A stretch of DNA of 64,000 nucleotides, from contig CAWATZ010000002.1 of assembly GCA_963784995.1 (NCBI GenBank), forward strand, positions 186,001-250,000. The letters are read 5' to 3'. The position numbers were made by a program, and so were the translations under genes. This DNA comes from CAWATZ01 sp963784995 (GTDB lineage Bacteria; Planctomycetota; Planctomycetia; Gemmatales; Gemmataceae). The first letter of the stretch is position 1; each line of letters starts with the position of its first letter. The notes under the pieces are model-generated. The model had not been told where the DNA came from. It ran no database searches and saw only the letters and a program-made list of their open reading frames with translations. Below are positions 9,240 through 17,419 of this stretch, in pieces.

Positions 9240-10169
9240 ATGCAAGACGATCCCCAGAAATACCTGGACCCCCTGGCCCTGGCCAAGGTGCGCAGCCTGG
9301 AATTGCAGGCCCGCCTCATCGTCGAGGGCTATCTCTCGGGCATGCACAAGAGCCCCTACCACGGCTTCTCCGTGGAGTTCGCCCAGCACCGCGAGTACGT
9401 TCCCGGCGACGACCTGAAGCACCTCGACTGGAAAGTCTACAGTCGTACCGGCCGGTTCTACCTCAAGCAGTACGAGGAAGAAACCAACCTGGTCCTGTGG
9501 CTCCTGGTCGATGCCAGCGAGTCGATGCAGTACGGCTCCGGGCCCTTCCTGCCCGACGGCCGGCCGATCATTCGCAAGTACGACTACGCCAGCATGGCGG
9601 CGGCCGCGTTCTCCTACCTGACGCTGCATCAGCAGGATTCGATCGGGCTGGCCACGTTCGACAACCAGGTGCGGACGCTGCTGCGGCCCTCGGGCCAGAT
9701 GTCGCACCTGAAACAGATCGTCACCATCCTCAACCAGGGGGCGGGCAAGGAACGGACGCACCTGGCGCCGATTTTCCATGACCTGGCGGAGCGGATCACG
9801 CGCCGCGGCATCATCGTGATCCTCAGCGACTTTTTCGATGAACTCGATGACATAGTCGCGGGGTTAAAGCATTTGCGTCACAAGCGGCACGAGGTTATCG
9901 TGATGCAGGTGCTTGACAGAGCGGAGGCGGAGTTCCCCTTCCAGGAGGCCACGCTGTTCCGTGGGCTGGAGCAGTGGCCGGAGCTGCTGACCGATCCGCG
10001 CTCGCTGCGGGACGGCTACCTGGAGCAGATCAATACGTTCATCCACGATCTGCAGCGGGCCTGCCGGATGCTGAACGTCGACCTGGTCTCGCTGCGCAGC
10101 GACCAGTCGCTGGGGGTGGCCCTGTCCGCCTACCTGGCCCACCGGCTGGCTCGCAAGAAGGGAAGTTAA
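9240..10169 (+). CDS. DUF58 domain protein (vWA-like)
   Basis: 309 residues with the DUF58 signature: YHGFSVEFAQHREYVPGDD, then LKHLDWKVYSRTGR (residues about 40-73), followed by the vWA-like start LLVDASESM with Asp91. DUF58 proteins are the constant partners of MoxR ATPases and contain a degenerate von Willebrand A fold; the exact substrate is unknown. The protein has no membrane segment, so it should be cytoplasmic or membrane-associated through its partner in the next gene. The start is ATG 9240, after a weak purine-rich sequence within the end of the repeat. Confidence 0.92.
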   Translation: MQDDPQKYLDPLALAKVRSLELQARLIVEGYLSGMHKSPYHGFSVEFAQHREYVPGDDLKHLDWKVYSRTGRFYLKQYEEETNLVLWLLVDASESMQYGSGPFLPDGRPIIRKYDYASMAAAAFSYLTLHQQDSIGLATFDNQVRTLLRPSGQMSHLKQIVTILNQGAGKERTHLAPIFHDLAERITRRGIIVILSDFFDELDDIVAGLKHLRHKRHEVIVMQVLDRAEAEFPFQEATLFRGLEQWPELLTDPRSLRDGYLEQINTFIHDLQRACRMLNVDLVSLRSDQSLGVALSAYLAHRLARKKGS

Positions 10170-10173
10170 TGAA

Positions 10174-10301
10174 CGACCCCTGCCGGCTTGCCGGCAGGTG
10201 AAGGAGGTCTCTGGCTAGAAAAGACAAGAAAAAAAGTGTTCTCGCCCCCACTCTTCTAGCCAATGACCTCCTTCACCTGCCGGGCAAGCCGGCAGGGGTC
10301 G
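10174..10301. repeat. Repeat family B inverted pair, copy 1
   Basis: The left arm begins CGACCCCTGCCGGC (10174) and runs through GGTGAAGGAGGTC...GGCTAGAA. The right arm is its complement, ending GGCAGGGGTCG at 10301. The arms also contain a small internal GCCGGC palindrome. A second version occurs at 15627-15876. The element fills the gap between DUF58 and the BatA/vWA gene. Confidence 0.88.
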
Positions 10302-10337
10302 ATAACGACACTGTACTAACCTGGGAGACGCAACATC

Positions 10338-13300
10338 GTGCTGGCCGCACTGGCGCTCGTCCTGGCTATCTTCGAGGCCCCGCTCTCCGTCGCCGTCGTC
10401 GCCGGGGGCGCGGTCTCCATCCCGATCATCATCCACCTGCTCAACCGCAGGCGCTTCAAGGTGGTCCACTGGGCCGCCATGCGCTTCTTGCTGGCCGCCC
10501 AGCGGAAGAACTCGCGGCGCATGCGGCTGGAACAGCTGCTCCTGCTGCTGGTCCGCTGCCTGGTGGTGCTGCTGCTGATCCTGGCGATGGCCAGCGTCAC
10601 GCCCTGGGCCGAGGCGATGTGGCGCTGGTTCATGCCCAACGCCGCCGTGGCGATCCAGAGCAGCTCCGCTCGCACCCACAAGGTGCTGGTGCTGGACGGC
10701 TCCTTCAGCATGGGCGTGCGCCAGGGCGAGAAAACGGCCTTTGACCGGGCCAAGGCCCTGGCCGTCCAGACGATCAAGGATAGCCCGCGCGGCGATGCCT
10801 TCAGCGTGGTGCTGCTGTCCGCCCCGCCGCGGCGCGTCGTTCCGGAGCCGTCGGAAGATCCGCAGAAGGTGGTCGGCCAGGTGGAGGCCCTGCGCTTGCC
10901 GCACGGCAATTCCGACCTGGCCGCAACCCTGACCACCATCGAGAGCTTGCTGCAGTCGTCGCCGGGTAAGTTCCACGAGAAAGAAGTGTACTTCTTCACT
11001 GACCTGCGCAAATCGACCTGGGCCACGTCCGAGGCGATCACCCTGTCGGCATCGTTCAAGCGGGCCCGCAGCATCCTCGTGGACGCCGGCGGTGCCGAGA
11101 CGACCAACGTCGCCATCACGGGGCTGCAGCTCGACGACAGCATCCAGGACGTTGCCACGGTGGGGCGGAAATGCACCCTCCGGGCCAACCTGCACAACTA
11201 CGCCCAGGAAACGAAGGAAGTGGCGCTGCGGGTCTACAAGGGTCGGGCCCGGACCGCCCAGGGCGAACCTCCCTGTGAACTGAGCGACAAGGACTTCCAG
11301 GAAGAACAACCGATCAAGGTCGAACCGGGCCGGGACCAGACCAGGAGCTTTTCCGTCGCCTTCGACAAGCCCGGCGACTGGGTGGTGCAGGTGCGCATCC
11401 ACGCGGAGAACGACGGCCTGCCGCTGGACGACGTCTGCAGCATCGTGCTGACCGTGAAGAAAGACCTGCCCGTGCTGCTGGTCAGCGGCAAATCGTTCGG
11501 ACAGCCGCTGGATCAGTCGGCGGAGTGGGTCCGGCTGGCCCTTAACCCGTTCGACAACCCGGCCGAGGGGAGCGTGGTTCGGGCGAAGGTGATCAGTACC
11601 GCCAGCTTCACCGACGAGACGTCGGGCGACCTGTCGGGCTACGATTGCGTGTTCCTGTGCGACGTGCCCAGCCTGAGTCTGGCCGAGGCCCGCCGGCTGG
11701 AGGGCCATCTCCGCCGCGGCGGCGGCGTTGTCTTCTGCATGGGCAGCCAGGTGCAGGTCGGCGAATACAACCGGCTGCTGTACAACGAGGACCGCAAACT
11801 GCTGCCGGCCCCGCTGGTCGGCGTCCAGTCCAGTGGGAACTTCTACCAGTATCAGCTGAAAATCCCCGGCGACAGCGACACCAGGCCGCCGATCCGCGCC
11901 TTCCGCTCTGACTCCGATCGGCAGACCTTGCTGGCGCCGCGCTTCAGCAAGTTCATTCAGACCGGCACTCCCACGGCCGGAATGAAGCCGAGACTGGTGC
12001 TGTCCTTTGTTCCGGCGCCGATCCCCGGGAAGGACACCGGAGCAGGCAATGCCCGGGTTGCGCCGGAGAGTGGCCACGCCATCCTGGAATGGAACCCGCC
12101 GGCGCTCCCGGATCGGCTGGCGAAGCGCGAGCCCGACGCCATGCCGCTGCCGGCGCGGATGCGGGGCAAGGCCGTGCTGCTCACCACCACGGTCAACTCC
12201 GACTGGAGCAACTGGCCCGCCTTGCCCTCCTTCCCGGCCCTGATGCCCGAGCTGCTGTACTTCGCCTCGTCCGGCCGGCTGCAGGCCCAGTCCATCGAGG
12301 TCGGCCAGCCGCTGGAGCTGTACCTGCCCAAAGCTCGCGGCGAAGAGGTCACCTTGCGGACTCCCGACGGCCGTGAGGAGCGGGGCCGGACCCAGAACCT
12401 GGACGACGGCAGCCTCTTCCGCTGGGGCGACAACGACGTCAGCGGCCTCTACCGCATTTCCCTGGGCGACAGTCCCCGTGAGTATCTGTTTGCCGTCAAC
12501 GTCCCCGCACAGACGCCTTCGGGCCAGGGCAGCGAGAGCGACCTGACGCGGACTGACCGGGAAGAATTGCAGAAAAGCTATCCAGAATGGGAGTTCCAGA
12601 CTGTCAAGGAGCTGAGCCAGATCGTCCGGGTGCCGCGCAGCGACGATACCACGCAGGAGCTGATCTATCAGCCGCTGGGCACCGGCGTCGCGCACTGGCT
12701 GCTGCTGATCGTCCTGGGCCTGATCTTTGCCGAGGTGCTGCTGGCCTGGGTGTTCGGCCATTACACCGCCACCGCTGCCACCGACGAGGCCCTGACCCCC
12801 AAACCGATCACCTGGCCGATCCGCATCCTCAGCGCCATGCCGTGGCTGCTGCTGGTCTTCGGTCTGATGGTGGCCGGGGTGCTGATCCACGATGCCATCA
12901 CGGGCGACTTCCTGGGTTTCCTGTGGGAGGGCGGCCGGCGCACTCTGGAACGCTGGGCCGGCATCCCCGCCCCGGCGGAGGGTGAAGGCAGTCACTGGCG
13001 GCTGGAGAAGGCCGCCGGCTATCTCCTGGACGCCGCCTCCGACCCCTGGCTGGCCGTGGGCGTCTTCCTCGGTGGGGCCGGCCTGGTCTGGTGGGTTTAT
13101 CGCCAGGAAGGCCAGAAGCCGACGCTGTTTCAGCGCGGGGTCTTGATGGCCCTGCGGCTGGGCGTGCTGGCCCTGATGCTGACCGTGCTGCTGCCGCAGC
13201 TCAAGCTCCACTTCGAGCGGCAAGGCTGGCCCGACGTGGTGCTGCTGATCGACGATTCCCAGAGCATGACTGGCACCGAGCGCTACAGCGACACGGACGT

Positions 13301-15605
13301 TCGCGACGCCGCGGACACGCTGGCCAAGGAGGCGTCCCGGCTGGCCAAGGACAAGCGCGCCCTGGCGACGGAGAAGGAGAAACTGTCGCAGCAGAAGGAG
13401 GAGGCCGGCCAGAAACGCACTCCCGACGATCCCGAGCGTTCCCGGCTGCTGCAGGAAGCCAGGAACCTGCTGGAAGAGGCCCGCTTGCTGGAGCAGGAAG
13501 CGGAGGGCCTCGACAAGGCATCTTCCGGTGCCGATCTGCAACGGCTGCACCTGCTGCAGGCCCTGGCGACGCGCAACGACCTGCGCTGGCTGACCAACCT
13601 GGTGCAGGAGCGCAAGGTCAAAGTCCACGTCTACCACTGCTCGACCCGGGCGGCCAAGCTGGCCCAGGCGACCGCGGCCGACGAGGTCGGCAAGGCGGCC
13701 GACGCCGTGCTGGGCCTGGTGGCCAGCCCGCGCAACGACTCCAGCCAACTGGGGGCAGCGGTCCGGCAGGTGATCAACGAGTTCCGCGGCTCCTCACTGG
13801 CGGCCGTGGTCATGCTGACCGACGGCGTCACCACCGATGGCGAGGACCTGGTCAAGGCGTCGAAGTACGCCGCCCAGCAGAACGTGCCGCTGTACTTTGT
13901 CGGCGTCGGCGATGCCCACGAGGTCCGCGACGTGTACCTGCACGATCTCCAGGCCGCGGACAGCGTCTACGTCAATGACAAGATGGTGTTCGCCGTCAAA
14001 CTGACCGCCCAGGGCTACAAGAACGTGACCCTGCCCGTGGTGCTGCGCGAGAAGGGCAAGGCCAAGGAACTGGATCGGAAGCTGGTCCAGGTCGAGCCGG
14101 GCAAGCCGAGCGAGGTCATCCTTGAGCATCAGCCGAAAGAACCGGGGGAAAAGACCTTCATCATCGACGTTCCGGTGCAGGAGGACGAGGTCGAGAAGGA
14201 CAACAACAAGCTGGAGAAGCAAGTTTCCGTCCTGGAGAACAAGCTGATCAAGGTGCTGTACGTCGAGGGCTATCGGCGCTACGAGTTCCACTTCCTCAAG
14301 ACCCTGCTGGAGCGGGAGAACAACCGGGTCAAGGGCAACAAGACCATCGACGTCAAGACCCTGCTGCTGGACGCCGACCCCGGCTACGTCCGCTCCGATC
14401 GCACCGCCCTGTCTGAGTTCCCCACGCGCAAGGAGCTGGACGCCTTTGACGTGGTCATCCTCGGCGACGTCGATCCCGACAAAGAGAAGATGAAGCAGCA
14501 CCTCAAAGACCTGGCCGGCTTCGTGGAGGATCGGGGCGGCGGCTTGCTGATGATCGCGGGCGAGAAGTTCCTGCCGCACACCTACAAGCTGTCGCCGCTG
14601 AAGAACGTCATGCCCATCGACCTGGTCGGCGACCGGGAGGACCGCGATAAGGAACTCACCGAGGGCTATCGCCTGGAAATGACGCCGGTCGGCCGGTTGC
14701 ATCCGATCTTCCGTCCCGTGACCAGCGAGAAGGAAAACGAGGAGATCTGGGGCCGGCTGCGCGAGATGTACTGGTACGCCGAGGGCTACGTTCCCAAGCG
14801 GGCGGCCGAGGTGCTGGCGGTCCATCCGACTCAGAAACGGCTGGATCGCAAGCCGGAGAAGGAGGAGGACAAGGGGACTGGCGCGGACAATCATCCGCTG
14901 GTGATCCAGCAGTTTGTCGGCTCCGGCCGGTGCATGTTCTTCGGTTTCAGCGAGAGCTGGCGCTGGGGCTTCCGCGAGGACCAGAAGTTTTACAACGCCT
15001 TCTGGATCCAGACGATTCGCTACCTGGCCCGCAGCCGGCTGGGCCGGATCGACCTGAAGCTGGATCGGCAGACGCCCTATCGCCGCGGCGAGCCGATCAA
15101 GGTGACGGTCCGCTTCCCCGACGATTCGCCGCCGCCGCCCGACGAGACCAAGGTCAAGGTGGTCCTGGAGCGCAAGCTGCCGGGCAAGGGCGGCGAGCGC
15201 GAGGTGCGGACTCTGAACCTGGACCGGATGGAGGGCAGCCGGACCGCCTACGAGACGGTTGTAACTCAAACGCCGGAAGGGGAGTACCTCTTCTGGCTGA
15301 GCGTGCCAGCCCTGCCGGACCCCAAGCCGAAGGCCGAGTGCAAGGTGACCGCTCCGCCCGGCGAGATGTATGGCCTGCGCATGAACCAGAGCGACATGGA
15401 GACGGCCGCGACCGAGACGCGCGGCAAGTTTTACACGCTGGCCACGGCCGACAACCTGCTCAAGGATTTGCAGATCGGCTACCGTGTGACGGTCAGCACC
15501 TCCGGTCCGCCGTGGGTGATGTGGAACCATGCGGTGTTCTTCCTGGCAGCGCTTTTGCTTTTCACGACGGAATGGCTTATGCGCAAGCGATTGAACCTGC
15601 TATAG
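10338..15605 (+). CDS. Giant BatA/von Willebrand A membrane protein with two vWA domains
   Basis: 1755 residues from GTG 10338 (GGGAG upstream). The N-terminus is a BatA domain with two membrane helices (IPIIIHLLNRRRFKVVHWAAMRFL, then LLLLLVRCLVVLLLILAMAS). A first vWA domain has MIDAS motif DGSFSMG, followed by Ig-like and GATase-like regions. Further helices (VAHWLLLIVLGLIFAEVLLAWVF, then LLLVFGLMVAGVLI) lead to a second vWA with DDSQSM, interrupted by a Lys/Glu/Ala coiled coil. A GATase1-like segment (VVILGDVDPDKEKMKQHL) and a C-terminal helix close it. Many planctomycetes appear to split this into two genes; here the frame is continuous. It is the expected membrane partner of MoxR and DUF58. 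Confidence 0.88.
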   Translation: MLAALALVLAIFEAPLSVAVVAGGAVSIPIIIHLLNRRRFKVVHWAAMRFLLAAQRKNSRRMRLEQLLLLLVRCLVVLLLILAMASVTPWAEAMWRWFMPNAAVAIQSSSARTHKVLVLDGSFSMGVRQGEKTAFDRAKALAVQTIKDSPRGDAFSVVLLSAPPRRVVPEPSEDPQKVVGQVEALRLPHGNSDLAATLTTIESLLQSSPGKFHEKEVYFFTDLRKSTWATSEAITLSASFKRARSILVDAGGAETTNVAITGLQLDDSIQDVATVGRKCTLRANLHNYAQETKEVALRVYKGRARTAQGEPPCELSDKDFQEEQPIKVEPGRDQTRSFSVAFDKPGDWVVQVRIHAENDGLPLDDVCSIVLTVKKDLPVLLVSGKSFGQPLDQSAEWVRLALNPFDNPAEGSVVRAKVISTASFTDETSGDLSGYDCVFLCDVPSLSLAEARRLEGHLRRGGGVVFCMGSQVQVGEYNRLLYNEDRKLLPAPLVGVQSSGNFYQYQLKIPGDSDTRPPIRAFRSDSDRQTLLAPRFSKFIQTGTPTAGMKPRLVLSFVPAPIPGKDTGAGNARVAPESGHAILEWNPPALPDRLAKREPDAMPLPARMRGKAVLLTTTVNSDWSNWPALPSFPALMPELLYFASSGRLQAQSIEVGQPLELYLPKARGEEVTLRTPDGREERGRTQNLDDGSLFRWGDNDVSGLYRISLGDSPREYLFAVNVPAQTPSGQGSESDLTRTDREELQKSYPEWEFQTVKELSQIVRVPRSDDTTQELIYQPLGTGVAHWLLLIVLGLIFAEVLLAWVFGHYTATAATDEALTPKPITWPIRILSAMPWLLLVFGLMVAGVLIHDAITGDFLGFLWEGGRRTLERWAGIPAPAEGEGSHWRLEKAAGYLLDAASDPWLAVGVFLGGAGLVWWVYRQEGQKPTLFQRGVLMALRLGVLALMLTVLLPQLKLHFERQGWPDVVLLIDDSQSMTGTERYSDTDVRDAADTLAKEASRLAKDKRALATEKEKLSQQKEEAGQKRTPDDPERSRLLQEARNLLEEARLLEQEAEGLDKASSGADLQRLHLLQALATRNDLRWLTNLVQERKVKVHVYHCSTRAAKLAQATAADEVGKAADAVLGLVASPRNDSSQLGAAVRQVINEFRGSSLAAVVMLTDGVTTDGEDLVKASKYAAQQNVPLYFVGVGDAHEVRDVYLHDLQAADSVYVNDKMVFAVKLTAQGYKNVTLPVVLREKGKAKELDRKLVQVEPGKPSEVILEHQPKEPGEKTFIIDVPVQEDEVEKDNNKLEKQVSVLENKLIKVLYVEGYRRYEFHFLKTLLERENNRVKGNKTIDVKTLLLDADPGYVRSDRTALSEFPTRKELDAFDVVILGDVDPDKEKMKQHLKDLAGFVEDRGGGLLMIAGEKFLPHTYKLSPLKNVMPIDLVGDREDRDKELTEGYRLEMTPVGRLHPIFRPVTSEKENEEIWGRLREMYWYAEGYVPKRAAEVLAVHPTQKRLDRKPEKEEDKGTGADNHPLVIQQFVGSGRCMFFGFSESWRWGFREDQKFYNAFWIQTIRYLARSRLGRIDLKLDRQTPYRRGEPIKVTVRFPDDSPPPPDETKVKVVLERKLPGKGGEREVRTLNLDRMEGSRTAYETVVTQTPEGEYLFWLSVPALPDPKPKAECKVTAPPGEMYGLRMNQSDMETAATETRGKFYTLATADNLLKDLQIGYRVTVSTSGPPWVMWNHAVFFLAALLLFTTEWLMRKRLNLL

Positions 15606-15626
15606 TAGAGTTTGGCAGACCGAAAA

Positions 15627-15876
15627 CGACCCCTGCCGGCTTGCCCGGCAGGTGAAGAAGGTCACAGGCTAGAAGGGAAGGCAGAAGAATGGTTTTCCCT
15701 TTTCCTCTAGCCCATGACCTGCTTCACCTGCCGGGCAAGCCGGCAGGGGCCGAACAAAAGCGTCTGAGTCACCAGCTAGAAGGGAAGGCAGAAGAATGGT
15801 TTTCCCTTTTCCTCTAGCCCATGACCTGCTTCACCTGCCGGGCAAGCCGGCAGGGGCCGAACAAAAGCGTCTGAGT
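15627..15876. repeat. Repeat family B inverted pair with 102-bp tandem duplication of the right half
   Basis: The left arm begins CGACCCCTGCCGGC at 15627 and is matched by GCCGGCAGGGGCCG further on. The segment 15668-15769, starting GCTAGAAGGGAAGG and ending GCGTCTGAGT, is repeated exactly at 15775-15876 (period 107). The array sits between the BatA/vWA gene and the DUF4175-like gene. Its last bases overlap a possible upstream GTG start of that gene. Confidence 0.92.
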
Positions 15877-15898
15877 GATGAACAAGGAAACCTTCCCC

Positions 15899-17419
15899 AT
15901 GTCCGCCACCGCGACCCGGTCGTTTCCCGATGCCCGCTCCCTGCGGCAGCACTTTGTCGTGCTGCGGCGCCACCTTCGCCGGAGCACCTGGCTCCGCGGC
16001 ATCACCCTGCTGGTGGCCCTGCTGCTCTCCTCGCTGCTGCTGGCCGGCCTGCTGGACTGGATGCTGCACTTGCCGGGCGTGGTCCGCGCCGTCTTCCTGG
16101 CGGGCATCCTCGCCGGCTCGGGAATCCTGGTCTATCGCTTCCTCTACCAGCCTCTGAGCCAGCGGGTCGATGACCTGACGCTGGCCCTGCGCATCGAGGA
16201 CCATTACCCGTCGCTGAACGATTCGCTGGCCAGCACCATCGAGTTCCTCAACCAGGCGGAGCAGGGCATCCCCGGGGAATCGCCGTCGATGCGCCGCGAG
16301 GCCGTCCGCCGGGCCCTGGCCACGGCCGAGAGCTGCGACTTCGAGCGCATCGTGGACCGCAAGCATCTGTTCAGCTCCAGCGTGGCCGCGTTCGTGGCCG
16401 CCAACCTGGTCTGGCCGCTGTTCCTGTTCGCTCCCGTGCTGGCCGGCACCGGCCTGGTCCGGCTGCTCAATCCCTTTGGTTCAGAACTCTGGCCGACCAG
16501 GACGCAAATCGTGCTGGAGACGTTCCGAACCCAGATCGGCCGGGGCGAAGCGTTCGAGCTGCGCGGCAAGCTGCGCGGCGTCATCCCCGAGCAAGCCTCG
16601 GTGATCTATCGGCTGGACGGCTTCGGCGAGTCGCGCTACTACTTCGACGTCAAGAAAGAGAGCGACAGGGAAGGCCAGTTCGCAACGCAGCTGGAGCCGG
16701 ACAAGATCCAGAACACGTTCAGCTTCCAGGTCCACGCCGGGGATGCCATCACCCAGGAGTACGTCGTCAAGGTGCTGCCGCCGCCGTACCTGGTTCCGCT
16801 CAACGGCGAAACGTCGCCGCAGCTGGAACTGGAGTTCCCCGAATACACCGGTCTGCCGTCGCCGATCAAGCTCCGGCCCGGCGACGGCAACGTCGAGGCG
16901 GTGCTGGGTACCGTGGTCCACTTGCGGGCCAGGGCGGACCGGGCGCTGAAGCGGGCTTACGTGGAGTATCACCCCGAGCAGTTCTTCACTCCGCTGGCCG
17001 GCTTCCTGGCTCCTCTGGGCGCCACCAACCTGCCGGGCATGCTGATGCTCACCGCCGGCGGCACGAGTACCCTGGAGACTGTCCCGGCCGAGCTGAGCGC
17101 GGACCGCAAGGTGCTGGAGGTCACGTTCCAGCCCTGGCTGAACGGACATTACTATCTGCACTTCGAGGACGACATCGGCCTGCGTTCTTACCGCAAGTTC
17201 GACTTGCAGCTCAAACTGGACCCGCCGCCGGTGGTGAACCTGGAACGGCCGTCGCCGTCGAAGGACATGCTCCAGCAGCCTGCCGACCGCCGACATTCTT
17301 CTGCAGGCGTCGGCGCAGGACGACCACTACGCGGTCCGCTCCGTGTCGCTGCGCTATCGGACGCGCAAGGGCAACGGCGTCGGTGCAGCCCCGGCCGAGC
17401 CGGCGGGGTTTGTGCTTGA
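15899..17419 (+). CDS. DUF4175-like coiled-coil membrane protein, N-terminal piece (frameshifted)
   Basis: The preferred start is ATG 15899 after AAGGA; a GTG at 15875 is in frame. Residues about 35-60 and 70-88 form two membrane helices (LLVALLLSSLLLAGLL; VVRAVFLAGILAGSGILVY) and a third lies near residue 165-185. Beta-rich domains follow. True coding ends near 17279, where an extra C in CAGCAGCC shifts the frame; from there the correct reading is ...LPTADILLQASAQDDHYAV in the next frame (piece at 17343). The remaining residues here (PADRRHSSAG...) are out of frame. The whole gene would span 15899-19971, about 1350 residues. It resembles the DUF4175 proteins found beside MoxR/vWA genes. Confidence 0.75.
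   Translation: MSATATRSFPDARSLRQHFVVLRRHLRRSTWLRGITLLVALLLSSLLLAGLLDWMLHLPGVVRAVFLAGILAGSGILVYRFLYQPLSQRVDDLTLALRIEDHYPSLNDSLASTIEFLNQAEQGIPGESPSMRREAVRRALATAESCDFERIVDRKHLFSSSVAAFVAANLVWPLFLFAPVLAGTGLVRLLNPFGSELWPTRTQIVLETFRTQIGRGEAFELRGKLRGVIPEQASVIYRLDGFGESRYYFDVKKESDREGQFATQLEPDKIQNTFSFQVHAGDAITQEYVVKVLPPPYLVPLNGETSPQLELEFPEYTGLPSPIKLRPGDGNVEAVLGTVVHLRARADRALKRAYVEYHPEQFFTPLAGFLAPLGATNLPGMLMLTAGGTSTLETVPAELSADRKVLEVTFQPWLNGHYYLHFEDDIGLRSYRKFDLQLKLDPPPVVNLERPSPSKDMLQQPADRRHSSAGVGAGRPLRGPLRVAALSDAQGQRRRCSPGRAGGVCA

Noticed and set aside
10215..15530. Two long minus-strand open frames (1177 and 578 codons) opposite the BatA/vWA gene
   Set aside because: The plus-strand protein has BatA helices and two vWA metal sites; the minus frames are Gln/Arg/Gly-rich shadows.
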